From Pseudomonas gingeri (GTDB taxonomy: Bacteria > Pseudomonadota > Gammaproteobacteria > Pseudomonadales > Pseudomonadaceae): a stretch of DNA of 64,000 nucleotides. The stretch spans positions 62,001 to 126,000 of the forward strand of contig NZ_JACAOR010000005.1 of assembly GCF_013386115.1 (NCBI RefSeq). Reading direction: 5' to 3'. Position 1 is the first letter of the stretch, and the number at the start of each line of letters is the position of its first letter. Below the pieces are notes generated by a model. The model made no database searches. It had not been told where the DNA came from and saw only the letters and a list, made by a program, of their open reading frames with translations. Of the stretch, positions 25,775-34,867 are shown piece by piece. The position numbers and the translations under genes were made by a program.

Positions 25775-27019
25775 ATGGAACCACGATTGATCCGCACCAA
25801 AGGTCTGTTGCCGCGCCGTCTGGCGCTGGGAGCGGCGGCCCTGTCGTTACTGGCCGCCAGTGTGTTCAGCCAGGGCGTCATGGCGGATGACGCCAATAGC
25901 ACCGGCCTGGCCGTGACCCCGACTGAAGTCACCGTCGGCCAGTTGCACTCGGCCACCGGCACCATGGCGATTTCCGAAACCGGTTCGATCCAGGCCGAGC
26001 GCCTGGCCATCGAGCAGATCAACGCCTCCGGCGGCATCCTCGGCCGGCAGATCAAGGTGATCCAGGAAGACGGCGCCTCCGACTGGCCGACCTTCGCCGA
26101 GAAGGCCAAGAAGCTGCTGGTCAACGACAAGGTGGCGACGGTGTTCGGCTGCTGGACCTCGGCCTCGCGCAAGGCCGTGCTGCCGATCTTCGAGAAGGAA
26201 AACGGCCTGCTCTACTACCCGACTTTCTACGAAGGGCTGGAACAGTCGAAGAACGTGATCTACACCGGCCAGGAAGCCACCCAGCAGATCCTCGCCAGCC
26301 TCGACTGGATCGCCAAGACCAAGGGTGCCAAGACCTTCTACCTGGTGGGTTCGGACTACATCTGGCCACGCACCTCGATGAAGATCGCCCGCAAGCACAT
26401 CGAGAACGTGCTGCACGGCACCGTGGTCGGCGAAGACTACTACCCGCTGGGCAACACCCAGTTCGGCTCGCTGATCAACAAGGTCAAGCTGAAGAAACCC
26501 GATGTGGTGTTCGCTGCCGTGGTCGGTGGTTCCAACGTGGCCTTCTACAAGCAGCTCAACGCGGCGGGCGTCAACGCGGCCAAGCAGACCCTGCTGACCC
26601 TGTCGGTGACCGAAGACGAGCTGCTGGGTATCGGCGGCGAGAACATGGCCGGTTTCTATGCCTCGATGAAGTACTTCCAGAGCCTGGACAACCCCAACAA
26701 CAAGGCCTTTGTCGAAGCCTTCAAGGCCAAGTACGGCAAGGATGCGGTGATCGGCGACGTGACCCAGGCGGCCTATCTCGGCCCGTGGTTGTGGAAGGCC
26801 GCGGTGGAGAAGGCCGGCAGCTTCGACGTCGACAAAGTGGTCGCCGCCTCGCCGGGCATCGAGTTGAAAACCGCGCCTGAAGGCTACGTGAAGGTGCATG
26901 AAAACCATCACCTGTGGAGCAAGACCCGCATCGGTGAAGTACAGCCCAACGGCCAGTTCAAGGTGGTCTACGAGTCCGATCTGATCGAGCCGAATCCGTT
27001 CCCCAAAGGTTACCAATAA
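25775..27019 (+). CDS. urtA: Urea/short-chain amide ABC transporter, substrate-binding protein
   Basis: The 414-residue periplasmic protein has a long signal peptide (LLPRRLALGAAALSLLAASV, through FSQGVMA). The mature part matches the UrtA/FmdD branch of branched-chain-type binding proteins: VGQLHSATGTMAISE, GASDWPTFAEKAKKLL, GCWTSASRKAVLPIFE and LLYYPTFYEGLEQS. AGAGGAG lies eight bases before the ATG; longer in-frame readings have no coding character. It leads the urtABCDE operon, from which it is separated by a REP array that may stabilise its own mRNA. Urea is the family's usual substrate. The fmdA-amiE neighbours suggest formamide, acetamide or similar. Confidence 0.95.
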   Translation: MEPRLIRTKGLLPRRLALGAAALSLLAASVFSQGVMADDANSTGLAVTPTEVTVGQLHSATGTMAISETGSIQAERLAIEQINASGGILGRQIKVIQEDGASDWPTFAEKAKKLLVNDKVATVFGCWTSASRKAVLPIFEKENGLLYYPTFYEGLEQSKNVIYTGQEATQQILASLDWIAKTKGAKTFYLVGSDYIWPRTSMKIARKHIENVLHGTVVGEDYYPLGNTQFGSLINKVKLKKPDVVFAAVVGGSNVAFYKQLNAAGVNAAKQTLLTLSVTEDELLGIGGENMAGFYASMKYFQSLDNPNNKAFVEAFKAKYGKDAVIGDVTQAAYLGPWLWKAAVEKAGSFDVDKVVAASPGIELKTAPEGYVKVHENHHLWSKTRIGEVQPNGQFKVVYESDLIEPNPFPKGYQ

Positions 27020-27031
27020 CGTTCGACCGCT

Positions 27032-27306
27032 ATCGCCGGCAAGCCGGCTCCTACAAAGGCTGGGTACGACGATCCTTTGTGGTGGAGCACCTATCTGTGG
27101 GAGTTGGCTTGCCAGCGATGAAGGCCGATCAGGCGGTGCAAGGCTTTCGGGCCCCATCGCCGGCAAGCCGGCTCCTACAAAGGCTGGGTACGACGATCCC
27201 TTTGTGGTGGAGCACGTATCTGTGGGAGCTGGCTTGCCAGCGATGAAGGCCGATCAGGCGATGCAAGACTTTCGGGCCTCATCGCTGGCAAGCCGGCTCC
27301 TACAGG
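27032..27306. repeat. Tandem REP array between urtA and urtB
   Basis: A unit of about 124-125 bp is present twice, from 27032 and 27156, plus a partial third from 27281. Each starts with ATCGCCGGCAAGCCGGCTCC and contains an inverted copy (GTGGGAG-TGGCTTGCCAGCG). The copies are nearly identical, so duplication is recent. Lying inside an operon, the hairpins can stop 3'-exonucleases and give more UrtA than permease. The last 100 bases before urtB show only its AGGAGA ribosome site. Confidence 0.85.
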
Positions 27307-27415
27307 GGGCGTGTTGGCCGTCATTGTGGGTTAACGATCAAGCCGGTCTGCGCCCGAACCAGGCTTGTCGCAGATGCGGTTTTTTATTTCTACCTCCAAG
27401 CAGGAGACCATCATC

Positions 27416-28333
27416 ATGGAATGGCTATCGGAATTTGGTGCCATCGCGGCAATGCAGGGGTTCAACGGCTTGTCCGTGTTCTGCGTGCTGCTGTTGATGG
27501 CGCTGGGGCTGGCGATCATCTTCGGACAAATGGGGGTCATCAACATGGCCCACGGCGAGTTCCTCACCATCGGTGCCTACACCACCTATGTCTGTTCGAG
27601 CCTCACCAGCCATTTCGCCCCGGGGTTCCAGCCCTACTATTTTTTCTTCGCCATCATCTTCTCGTTCCTGATCGCCGGTGCCATCGGCTGGCTGGTGGAG
27701 TGGGCGATGATCAGCCGGCTGTACAAGCGGCCGCTGGACACGCTGCTGGCGACCTGGGGCCTGTCCCTGGTCATGCAGCAGACTTTCCGCTCGGTGTTCG
27801 GCGCCCGTGAAGTCAGCGCCACGCCACCGGAGTGGCTGATGGGTTCGTTCAACCCCACGGAGTCCATCGAGATCCCGCGCAACGGCCTGTTCATGATCGC
27901 CCTGACCGTGCTGCTGACGGCCGGCATCTTTGTCCTGCTCTACCGTTCACGCTGGGGCCTGCATGTGCGGGCGACGGTGCAGAACCGTCTGATGAGCCGG
28001 GCGGTGGGCATCAACACGCGCAAGGTCGACCGCATGACCTTCGCCCTGGGGTGTGGCGTGGCCGGCGTGGCCGGCGCGGCCTTTACCACCATCGGTTCCA
28101 CCGGGCCCACCGCCGGTTCGCAATACATCGTCGACACCTTCCTGGTGGTGGTCTTCGGTGGTGCGCAAAGCCTGTTCGGCACCATCGCCTCGGCGTTCGT
28201 GATTGCCCAGACCCAGTCGATCTCGGAGTTTTTCCTCAGTGGCTCGATGGCCAAGGTGCTGACCCTGTCCGGGGTCATCCTGATCCTGATGTTGCGCCCC
28301 CAGGGGCTGTTCTCCATCAAAGTGCGCAAGTAG
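27416..28333 (+). CDS. urtB: Urea/amide ABC transporter permease
   Basis: A 305-residue inner-membrane permease of the LivH/UrtB type with about eight hydrophobic segments. It shows the N-terminal GFNGLSVFCVLLLMALGLAI, the MGVINMAHGEFLTIGAY motif of this family, and the EAA-like GLHVRATVQNRLMSRAVGIN loop that contacts the ATPases. The ATG at 27416 follows AGGAGA; an earlier in-frame start at 27365 would add a non-conserved extension. It works with UrtC as the membrane channel. Confidence 0.95.
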   Translation: MEWLSEFGAIAAMQGFNGLSVFCVLLLMALGLAIIFGQMGVINMAHGEFLTIGAYTTYVCSSLTSHFAPGFQPYYFFFAIIFSFLIAGAIGWLVEWAMISRLYKRPLDTLLATWGLSLVMQQTFRSVFGAREVSATPPEWLMGSFNPTESIEIPRNGLFMIALTVLLTAGIFVLLYRSRWGLHVRATVQNRLMSRAVGINTRKVDRMTFALGCGVAGVAGAAFTTIGSTGPTAGSQYIVDTFLVVVFGGAQSLFGTIASAFVIAQTQSISEFFLSGSMAKVLTLSGVILILMLRPQGLFSIKVRK

Positions 28334-28343
28334 AGGCGAGCCG

Positions 28344-29531
28344 ATGAACGTTCTAGACAAGATGCTGGCGGGCAAGCCGAACCTGCTCGGTGTGGCGCTG
28401 TTGGCGCTGCTGATTTTCGTGGTGTTCCCGCTGACCCTGGATGCCTTCCGCCTGAACATGGTCGGCAAGTACCTGACCTACGCTTTCGTCGCTGTCGGCC
28501 TGGTGTTGTGCTGGGGTTATGGCGGCATTCTCAGCCTCGGCCAGGGCGTGTTTTTCGGCGTCGGCGGCTACTGCATGGCGATGTTTCTCAAGCTCGAGGC
28601 CTCCGACCCGGTGAGTACCAAGATCCAGACCACGCCGGGCATCCCGGACTTCATGGACTGGAACCAGATCACCGAACTGCCGTGGCTCTGGGTGCCGTTC
28701 CACAGCTTCAGCTTCACGCTGCTGGCGGTGATCCTGGTGCCGGTGCTGCTGGCCTTTGTCATCGGCATGGCGCTGTTCAAGCGACGGGTCGGCGATGTGT
28801 ATTTCTCCATCGTCACCCAGGCCATCGCGCTGATTCTCACGGTGCTGATCGTCGGCCAGCAGGGCCTGACGGGCGGGGTCAACGGCATCACCGACCTGAA
28901 GACCGTGCTCGGCTGGGACCTGCGCACCGACAACGCCAAGCTGCTGCTGTATTTCCTCAACGCGGGGCTGTTGTTCGGCTGCATTTTCATCGGCCGTTTT
29001 GTCCTCGCGTCGAAGCTGGGCCGCTTGCTGATGGCGATGCGTGACAAGGAGGAACGGGTGCGCTTCTCCGGGTACGACGTGGCCGCCTTCAAGATCTTCG
29101 TGTTCTGCATCGCCGCCGGTTTCTCGGCGATTGGCGGGGCGATGTTCGCCTTGCAGGTGGGCTTCATGTCGCCGTCGTTCGTCGGCATCGTGCCGTCCAT
29201 CGAGATGGTGATCTTCACCGCGGTCGGCGGGCGCATGTCGCTGCTCGGCGCGGTGTACGGCGCCTTGCTGGTGAACTACGGCAAGACCTATTTCTCCGAG
29301 TCCTTTCCCGAGCTCTGGCTGTACCTGATGGGCGGGCTGTTCATTGCCGTGGTCATGTACTTCCCCAACGGTCTCGCCGGGCTCTGGGACAGCCATGGCC
29401 GCCAGGCGCTGGCCCGTTTGCTGCGGCGCGCGCCGCGCTCACAGCCGGTGGCCGAGCCCTTGCCGCAGGCAACGCGGATCGAGCCGCCGACGCCGACGCC
29501 CGAGCGTCCTTCCCTGGAGACACAACCATGA
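28344..29531 (+). CDS. urtC: Urea/amide ABC transporter permease
   Basis: A 395-residue inner-membrane permease of the LivM/UrtC type, 10 bp after urtB. Conserved parts include YGGILSLGQGVFFGVGGYCM, GNP-free TGGVNGITD, the cytoplasmic SKLGRLLMAMRDKEERVRFSG loop split across the EAA motif, and VGGRMSLLGAVYGALLVNY. The C-terminal 35 residues are Pro/Arg/Thr-rich and probably disordered. Its stop overlaps the urtD ATG (ATGA). It pairs with UrtB. Confidence 0.95.
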   Translation: MNVLDKMLAGKPNLLGVALLALLIFVVFPLTLDAFRLNMVGKYLTYAFVAVGLVLCWGYGGILSLGQGVFFGVGGYCMAMFLKLEASDPVSTKIQTTPGIPDFMDWNQITELPWLWVPFHSFSFTLLAVILVPVLLAFVIGMALFKRRVGDVYFSIVTQAIALILTVLIVGQQGLTGGVNGITDLKTVLGWDLRTDNAKLLLYFLNAGLLFGCIFIGRFVLASKLGRLLMAMRDKEERVRFSGYDVAAFKIFVFCIAAGFSAIGGAMFALQVGFMSPSFVGIVPSIEMVIFTAVGGRMSLLGAVYGALLVNYGKTYFSESFPELWLYLMGGLFIAVVMYFPNGLAGLWDSHGRQALARLLRRAPRSQPVAEPLPQATRIEPPTPTPERPSLETQP

Positions 29532-30286
29532 GCGCCATCGGTTTTCAGATGAACAAACCGGTGCTGGCCATCGAGGGACTGACGGTGTCCTTCGACGGTT
29601 TCAAGGCCGTGGACAACCTCAACCTGTATATCGACCGCAATGAAGTGCGGGTGGTGATCGGGCCCAACGGCGCCGGCAAGACCACGGTGCTCGACCTGAT
29701 CTGCGGCAAGACCCGCGCCACCAGCGGCAGCATCCAGTTCGACGGCAAGGAACTGACGAAGATGCACGAGTACAACATTGTCCGCGCTGGCGTCGGGCGC
29801 AAGTTCCAGAACCCGTCGATCTACGAAAACCTCACGGTGTTCGAGAACCTGGAGATGTCCTATCCGGCCGGGCGCAAGGTGTTCGGCGCATTGTTCTTCA
29901 AGCGCAGCGCCGCCGTGGTTGCCCGGGTGGAAGAGGTGGCCAGGGAGATCTTCCTCGGCGACCTTTTGCAGCAACAGGCCGACCTGCTGTCCCACGGCCA
30001 GAAGCAGTGGCTGGAGATCGGCATGCTGCTGATGCAGAACCCCGACCTGCTGATGCTCGACGAGCCCGTCGCCGGGATGAGCGTCAACGAGCGGGTGCAG
30101 ACCGCCGAGTTGCTCAAGCGCATCAGCCAGGGCCGTTCGGTGCTGGTGATCGAGCACGACATGGAGTTCGTCAAGAGCATCGCCCACAAGGTCACCGTGC
30201 TGCACCAGGGCAAGGTCCTGGCCGAGGGCAGCATGGAGTCGGTGCAGAACAATCCGAAAGTCGTCGAAGTCTATCTGGGCCATTGA
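29528..30286 (+). CDS. urtD: Urea/amide ABC transporter ATP-binding protein
   Basis: A 252-residue cytoplasmic ATPase of the LivG/UrtD type. Walker A GPNGAGKTT is near residue 45, followed by the Q-loop GRKFQNPSIYENLTV. A signature with the UrtD-type variant LSHGQKQWLEIGM, Walker B LLMLDEPVAGM and the H-loop VIEHDM are also present. It overlaps urtC by four bases and precedes urtE by 10 bp, so the two ATPases should be made in equal amounts. Confidence 0.96.
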   Translation: MSAIGFQMNKPVLAIEGLTVSFDGFKAVDNLNLYIDRNEVRVVIGPNGAGKTTVLDLICGKTRATSGSIQFDGKELTKMHEYNIVRAGVGRKFQNPSIYENLTVFENLEMSYPAGRKVFGALFFKRSAAVVARVEEVAREIFLGDLLQQQADLLSHGQKQWLEIGMLLMQNPDLLMLDEPVAGMSVNERVQTAELLKRISQGRSVLVIEHDMEFVKSIAHKVTVLHQGKVLAEGSMESVQNNPKVVEVYLGH

Positions 30287-30296
30287 GGAAGCAGGC

Positions 30297-30986
30297 ATGT
30301 TCAACGTCAACAAGCTGTCCTGTGGCTACGGCCAGAGCCAGATCCTCCACGACCTCGACCTGGCCGTGGCGAAACAGGAAATCGTCGCCGTGATGGGCCG
30401 CAACGGCATGGGCAAGACCACGCTGTTCAAGAGCCTGATGGGCATCCTCCCGCAATGGGGCGGCCAGGTCAGCGTCGACGGGCGCGAGGTGTCGAGCCTG
30501 GAGACCCACGAGCGGGTGGAGCACGGCATCGCCTATGTGCCCCAGGGGCGGATGATCTTCCCCAGCATGACGGTACTGGAAAATATCCAGACCGGCTTGC
30601 CGGCCTCGGCCCGGGGCCAGGTGCCAGAAGACCTCTATGCGTTGTTCCCGGTGCTGCACGACATGCGCTCGCGCAAGGGCGGCAACCTCTCCGGCGGGCA
30701 ACAGCAGCAACTGGCGATTGCCCGGGCGCTGGCGACCAACCCCAAGGTGCTGTTGCTGGACGAGCCCACCGAGGGCATCCAGCCGTCGATCATCAAGGAC
30801 ATCGCCCGCACCCTGAAGGAAATCCGCACCCTGCGGGATCTGACCATCGTGGTTTCCGAGCAGGTGCTGTCCTTCACCCTGGAAATCGCCGACCGCTTCC
30901 TGGTGATCGAGAAGGGCCGCTTCGTCATCGAGGAAACCCGCGCCAATGTCGACGAGGCGACCATCAGCCGTTACCTCTCCGTATAG
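30297..30986 (+). CDS. urtE: Urea/amide ABC transporter ATP-binding protein
   Basis: A 229-residue ATPase of the LivF/UrtE type. Walker A GRNGMGKTTL, the Q-loop YVPQGRMIFPSMTV, signature LSGGQQQQLAIARAL, Walker B VLLLDEPTEGIQPS and switch VVSEQV are present; the switch residue is the UrtE-typical Ser-Glu in place of His. It is the last transporter gene. A REP pair separates it from fmdA. Confidence 0.96.
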   Translation: MFNVNKLSCGYGQSQILHDLDLAVAKQEIVAVMGRNGMGKTTLFKSLMGILPQWGGQVSVDGREVSSLETHERVEHGIAYVPQGRMIFPSMTVLENIQTGLPASARGQVPEDLYALFPVLHDMRSRKGGNLSGGQQQQLAIARALATNPKVLLLDEPTEGIQPSIIKDIARTLKEIRTLRDLTIVVSEQVLSFTLEIADRFLVIEKGRFVIEETRANVDEATISRYLSV

Positions 30987-31000
30987 ACACCACAGTCCTG

Positions 31001-31066
31001 TAGGAGCCCGGCTTGCCGGCGATAGCACCCTTGAAATCGCCATCGCCAGCAAGCCGGGCTCCTGCA
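31001..31066. repeat. REP inverted pair between urtE and fmdA
   Basis: The arm from 31001 (GTAGGAGCCCGGCTTGCCGG plus CGAT) and the arm 31043-31066 (ATCGCCAGCAAGCCGGGCTC plus CTGC) form a long hairpin around a 19-base spacer. It divides the transporter genes from the hydrolase genes of the same strand and may set their relative mRNA stability. Confidence 0.85.
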
Positions 31067-31161
31067 AAAGGGAGCTACGTCATCCGACGTATTGGCCGAT
31101 TCGCGCCGCCATTCGAGACTGCCAGCAACGCTGTACATCCCTACTGTCCAGGAGCTTTGCC

Positions 31162-32391
31162 ATGACCGATACCCTGATCAAAGTCGACCTCAACCAGCCC
31201 GTCACCGAGAACGAGCAGATCCACAACCGCTGGCATCCGGACATTCCGATGGCCTGCTGGGTCAAGCCGGGGGATGACTTCATTCTTGAGACCTATGACT
31301 GGACCGCCGGGGCGATCAAGAACAACGACGACGCGTCGGATGTGCGCGATGTCGACCTGTCCACCGTGCATTACCTGTCCGGCCCGGTCGGTGTGCACGG
31401 CGCCGAGCCCGGCGACCTGCTGGTGGTCGACCTGCTGGATATCGGCGCCAAGGCCGACTCGCAGTGGGGCTTCAACGGTTTCTTCTCGCGGCAGAACGGC
31501 GGCGGCTTTCTCACCGATCACTTCCCCAGCGCGCAGAAAGCCATCTGGGATTTCAAGGGCATGTTCACCAGTTCGCGGCACATCCCCGGCGTCAACTTCG
31601 CCGGCCTGATCCACCCCGGGCTGATCGGCTGCCTGCCGGATCCGGTGATGCTCGCCGACTGGAACCGCCGCGAGCAGGAGCTGATCGACACCAACCCGAC
31701 CCGCGTCCCACCGCTGGCCAACGCCCCCCTGGCCGCCACCGCGCACATGGGCAAGCTCAAGGGCCAGGCTCGCGATGACGCCGCGGCCACCGGCGCGCGC
31801 ACCGTGCCGCCACGCGAGCATGGCGGCAACTGCGATATCAAGGACCTGTCCCGCGGCTCGAAGATTTTCTTCCCGGTCTACGTCAAGGGCGCCGGCCTGT
31901 CGGTGGGTGATCTGCACTTCAGCCAGGGTGACGGCGAGATCACCTTCTGCGGCGCCATCGAGATGGCCGGCTGGGTGCATATGAAGGTCGAGCTGATCAA
32001 GGGCGGCATGGCCAAGTACGGCATCAAGAACCCGGTGTTCAAGCCAAGTCCGATCACCCCGAACTACAAGAACTACCTGATCTTCGAAGGCATCTCGGTG
32101 GACGAGAGTGGCCAGCAGCACTACCTCGACGTCAACGTCGCCTACCGCCAGGCCTGCCTCAATGCGATCAACTACCTGACCAAGTTCGGCTACTCGCCGG
32201 CCCAGGGTTATGCCCTGCTGGGATCGGCGCCGGTGCAGGGCCATATCAGCGGCGTGGTGGATATCCCCAACGCCTGCGCGACCTTGTGGCTGCCGACCGA
32301 GATCTTCGACTTCGACATCAACCCCAACGCCAGTGGCCCGATCAAGCACCTGGACGGCAGCATCGACCTGCCCATCGCCCACGATCTCTAA
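31162..32391 (+). CDS. fmdA: Formamidase
   Basis: The 409-residue cytoplasmic enzyme hydrolyses formamide (and, more slowly, other short amides) to formate and ammonium. It has the FmdA/AmdA layout: N-terminal RWHPDIPMACWVKPGDDF, GPVGVHGAEPGDLLVVDLLD, REHGGNCDIKDLSRGSKIFF, then SVGDLHFSQGDGEITFCGAIE and QGYALLGSAPVQGHIS. The ATG at 31162 follows AGGAG and matches the family start. It is directly downstream of the transporter and upstream of the FmdB-type and amiE genes, so imported amide is split here. Confidence 0.96.
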   Translation: MTDTLIKVDLNQPVTENEQIHNRWHPDIPMACWVKPGDDFILETYDWTAGAIKNNDDASDVRDVDLSTVHYLSGPVGVHGAEPGDLLVVDLLDIGAKADSQWGFNGFFSRQNGGGFLTDHFPSAQKAIWDFKGMFTSSRHIPGVNFAGLIHPGLIGCLPDPVMLADWNRREQELIDTNPTRVPPLANAPLAATAHMGKLKGQARDDAAATGARTVPPREHGGNCDIKDLSRGSKIFFPVYVKGAGLSVGDLHFSQGDGEITFCGAIEMAGWVHMKVELIKGGMAKYGIKNPVFKPSPITPNYKNYLIFEGISVDESGQQHYLDVNVAYRQACLNAINYLTKFGYSPAQGYALLGSAPVQGHISGVVDIPNACATLWLPTEIFDFDINPNASGPIKHLDGSIDLPIAHDL

Positions 32392-32421
32392 GGCGCCCTC
32401 CACACGCCGGGAGTACCAAGC

Positions 32422-32766
32422 ATGCCGACCTACGAATACCAGTGCCAGGCCTGCGGCACCTTCACCATGCTGCGGCCGATGGACCAGCGCCATGAGCCTT
32501 GCCAGTGCCCCTACTGCGGCGGCGCGGGCGGCGGCTTGCAGCTCTCGGCGCCGGCCTTGAACTGCCTGTCGAGCAGCCAGCGCCAGGCCATCGCCACCAA
32601 CGAGCGCAGCGCCCATGCGCCGCAGACCGTCGCCGAGTACCAGCAGCGGCGCCATCCCAAGGGCTGCGGTTGCTGCGCGCCGAACAAACCGGTGGTGCCG
32701 AGCAAGGCCAATCCCCTGGGACTCAAGAGCAAGACCGGGCCACGGCCCTGGATGATCAGTCACTGA
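32422..32766 (+). CDS. FmdB-family zinc-ribbon protein
   Basis: A 114-residue protein. Residues 1-45 form a zinc ribbon (PTYEYQCQACGTFTMLRPMD, then CQCPYCGG) of the FmdB family, first described as a regulator of formamidase expression. The C-terminal half is longer than the common 70-residue FmdB ribbon and has a second cysteine cluster, GCGCC, near residue 77. The gene sits between fmdA (30 bp) and amiE (15 bp). DNA-binding regulation is only suggested in the literature; a role in metal supply or enzyme assembly is equally possible. Confidence 0.88.
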   Translation: MPTYEYQCQACGTFTMLRPMDQRHEPCQCPYCGGAGGGLQLSAPALNCLSSSQRQAIATNERSAHAPQTVAEYQQRRHPKGCGCCAPNKPVVPSKANPLGLKSKTGPRPWMISH

Positions 32767-32781
32767 CAGAGGTTTTTTTCC

Positions 32782-33825
32782 ATGCGCCATGGCGACATTT
32801 CCAGCAGCCCGGATACCGTCGGGGTTGCTGTCGTGAACTACAAGATGCCGCGCCTGCACAGCAAGGCCGAGGTCATCGACAATGCCCGCAGGATCGCCGA
32901 GGTGATCAAGGGCATGAAGCAGGGGCTGCCGGGCATGGACCTGGTGGTGTTCCCCGAGTACAGCACCATGGGCATCCTTTATGACCATGACGAGATGATG
33001 GCCACCGCCGCGACCATTCCCGGCGAAGAAACCGCGATCTTTTCCGCGGCCTGTCGCGAGGCCAATACCTGGGGCGTGTTCTCCCTCACCGGCGAGCGCC
33101 ACGAGGAACATCCGCACAAGGCGCCCTACAACACCCTGGTGCTGATCGACAATCAGGGGCGGATCGTCCAGCGTTATCGCAAGTGCATTCCCTGGTGTCC
33201 CATCGAAGGCTGGTACCCCGGCGATCGCACCTACGTGTGCGACGGTCCCAAGGGCATGAAGATCAGCCTGATCATCTGCGACGACGGCAACTACCCGGAG
33301 ATCTGGCGCGATTGCGCGATGAAGGGGGCGGAACTGATCGTCCGTTGCCAGGGCTATATGTACCCGGCCAAGGAGCAGCAGGTGCAGATGTCCAAGAGCA
33401 TGGCCTGGGCCAACAACTGCTACGTCGCGGTGGCCAACGCCGCCGGTTTCGACGGTGTGTACTCGTACTTCGGGCACTCGGCGATCATCGGTTTCGATGG
33501 CCGCACCCTCGGCGAATGTGGCGAGGAAGAAATGGGCATCCAGTACGCCCAGCTGTCGATCTCGCAGATACGCGATGCGCGGGCCAACGACCAGTCGCAG
33601 AACCATCTGTTCAAGCTGCTGCACCGTGGCTACACCGGCATCTTCGATTCCGGCGATGGCGACAAGGGCATTGCCGACTGCCCGTTCGAGTTCTACCGCA
33701 CCTGGGTGCTGGATGCCGAGAAGGCCCGGGAGAACGTCGAGAACATCACCCGCCGCACCGTGGGCGTGGCGGATTGCCCGGTGGGGCAATTGCCCCATGG
33801 CGGCAAAGAAAAGACCGCGGGCTGA
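32782..33825 (+). CDS. amiE: Aliphatic amidase
   Basis: The 347-residue nitrilase-superfamily enzyme converts acetamide, propionamide and similar amides to the acid plus ammonium. The sequence is very close to P. aeruginosa AmiE from its first residues (MRHGDISSS). The catalytic triad is Glu 59 (VVFPEYS), Lys 134 (RYRKCIPW) and Cys 166 (LIICDDGN). It is followed within 3 bp by amiB. In P. aeruginosa amiE is controlled by AmiC/AmiR antitermination; no amiC or amiR is in this window, so control here must differ, probably through the divergent two-component system. Confidence 0.97.
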   Translation: MRHGDISSSPDTVGVAVVNYKMPRLHSKAEVIDNARRIAEVIKGMKQGLPGMDLVVFPEYSTMGILYDHDEMMATAATIPGEETAIFSAACREANTWGVFSLTGERHEEHPHKAPYNTLVLIDNQGRIVQRYRKCIPWCPIEGWYPGDRTYVCDGPKGMKISLIICDDGNYPEIWRDCAMKGAELIVRCQGYMYPAKEQQVQMSKSMAWANNCYVAVANAAGFDGVYSYFGHSAIIGFDGRTLGECGEEEMGIQYAQLSISQIRDARANDQSQNHLFKLLHRGYTGIFDSGDGDKGIADCPFEFYRTWVLDAEKARENVENITRRTVGVADCPVGQLPHGGKEKTAG

Positions 33826-33828
33826 GGC

Positions 33829-34845
33829 ATGTCGTCGCTCGAACCGGTCCCCGCGGCGGGACAGCCCGAAGTCCGTCCGCTGGCCTCGCGGTTCACCTTC
33901 GAGCCGCGGCAGGTCATGGCACTGCTGCGCCAGCGCATCGTCGGCCAGGACGCGGCGCTGGCGGCGGTGGAGGCGCAGCTCAAGGTGCTCAAGGCGGATA
34001 TCGGCGATCGCGAGCGGCCGCTCGGGGTCAACCTGTTCATGGGCCCGACCGGCGTCGGCAAGACCGAGATCGTCCGCCTGCTGGCCCAGGCCATCAATGG
34101 CCGTGCCGACGCCATGTGCCGTATCGATATGCAGACCCTGGCCCAGGAACATTACGCGGCGGCGCTGACCGGGGCGCCGCCGGGTTATGTCGGCAGCAAG
34201 GAGGGCGTCAGCCTGTTCGACAGCGAACTGATCCAGGGCAGCTACAGTCGGCCGGGTATCGTCCTGTTCGATGAACTGGAAAAGGCCAGCGATGAGGTGC
34301 TGCGCAGTCTGCTGGGGATCCTGGAAAGCGGCACCCTGACCCTGGCGAGCGGCAGCCGTACCCTGGACTTTCGCAACAGCCTGATCTTCATGACCAGCAA
34401 TATCGGCGCGCAGCAGGCCAACGCCCGGCGCCAGCGCTTGAGCGGCTGGCGGCGCTGGCTGGGCCGGTTCGGCGAAGCCGAGGCGCAGGTGCTGGAGCGT
34501 GCCTTGCACAGCCGTTTCGAACCGGAGTTTCTCAACCGGATCGACCGCATCCTGGTATTCGAGCGCATCGAGGGCCGCTGGCTGGAGGCGCTGCTGGATA
34601 TTGAACTGGGCAAACTCAACAAGCGCCTGGGCCCGCATCGCTCGCTATCGCTGGACGATGCGGCCCGTGCCTGGCTGTGCCGCGGGCATGATCCGCGTTT
34701 CGGTGCGCGGGCCCTGGTGCGGCGGGTGCGGGTCGAGCTGGAACCGGCGATTGCCGATTACCTGCTGGCTGGCGCCGGGTCCGGACCGATGAGGGCGACG
34801 GTGCGGGATCAGCGCCTGGTGGTGCTGGCGCAGGCGGGTGGGTGA
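33829..34845 (+). CDS. amiB: AmiB: Clp/HSP100-like AAA+ ATPase of the amidase operon
   Basis: A 338-residue single-ring AAA+ protein related to the second ATPase domain of ClpA/ClpB. It has Walker A GPTGVGKTE, the pore-loop region GAPPGYVGSKEG, Walker B IVLFDELEKAS, sensor 1 FMTSNIG and an Arg finger region EFLNRIDRILVF. A C-terminal Clp-D2-small domain follows (HDPRFGARALVRRVRVELEP split near GARAL). P. aeruginosa has the same gene after amiE. It may assist folding or assembly of the hexameric amidase; function is not established. No N-domain or ClpP loop is seen. Confidence 0.9.
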   Translation: MSSLEPVPAAGQPEVRPLASRFTFEPRQVMALLRQRIVGQDAALAAVEAQLKVLKADIGDRERPLGVNLFMGPTGVGKTEIVRLLAQAINGRADAMCRIDMQTLAQEHYAAALTGAPPGYVGSKEGVSLFDSELIQGSYSRPGIVLFDELEKASDEVLRSLLGILESGTLTLASGSRTLDFRNSLIFMTSNIGAQQANARRQRLSGWRRWLGRFGEAEAQVLERALHSRFEPEFLNRIDRILVFERIEGRWLEALLDIELGKLNKRLGPHRSLSLDDAARAWLCRGHDPRFGARALVRRVRVELEPAIADYLLAGAGSGPMRATVRDQRLVVLAQAGG

Positions 34846-34867
34846 AAAGCGTTCAGCGTTTGTTCGC

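Noticed and set aside
27032..27306. Direct repeats that could be taken for a CRISPR array
   Set aside because: The units are about 124 bp, nearly identical throughout and contain inverted REP arms. There are no short repeats with unique spacers and no cas genes.
31141..34638. A 1165-codon open frame on the minus strand opposite fmdA, amiE and amiB
   Set aside because: It is the GC-rich shadow of four well-recognised plus-strand genes and has His/Gln/Arg/Val-rich low-complexity composition with no family pattern.
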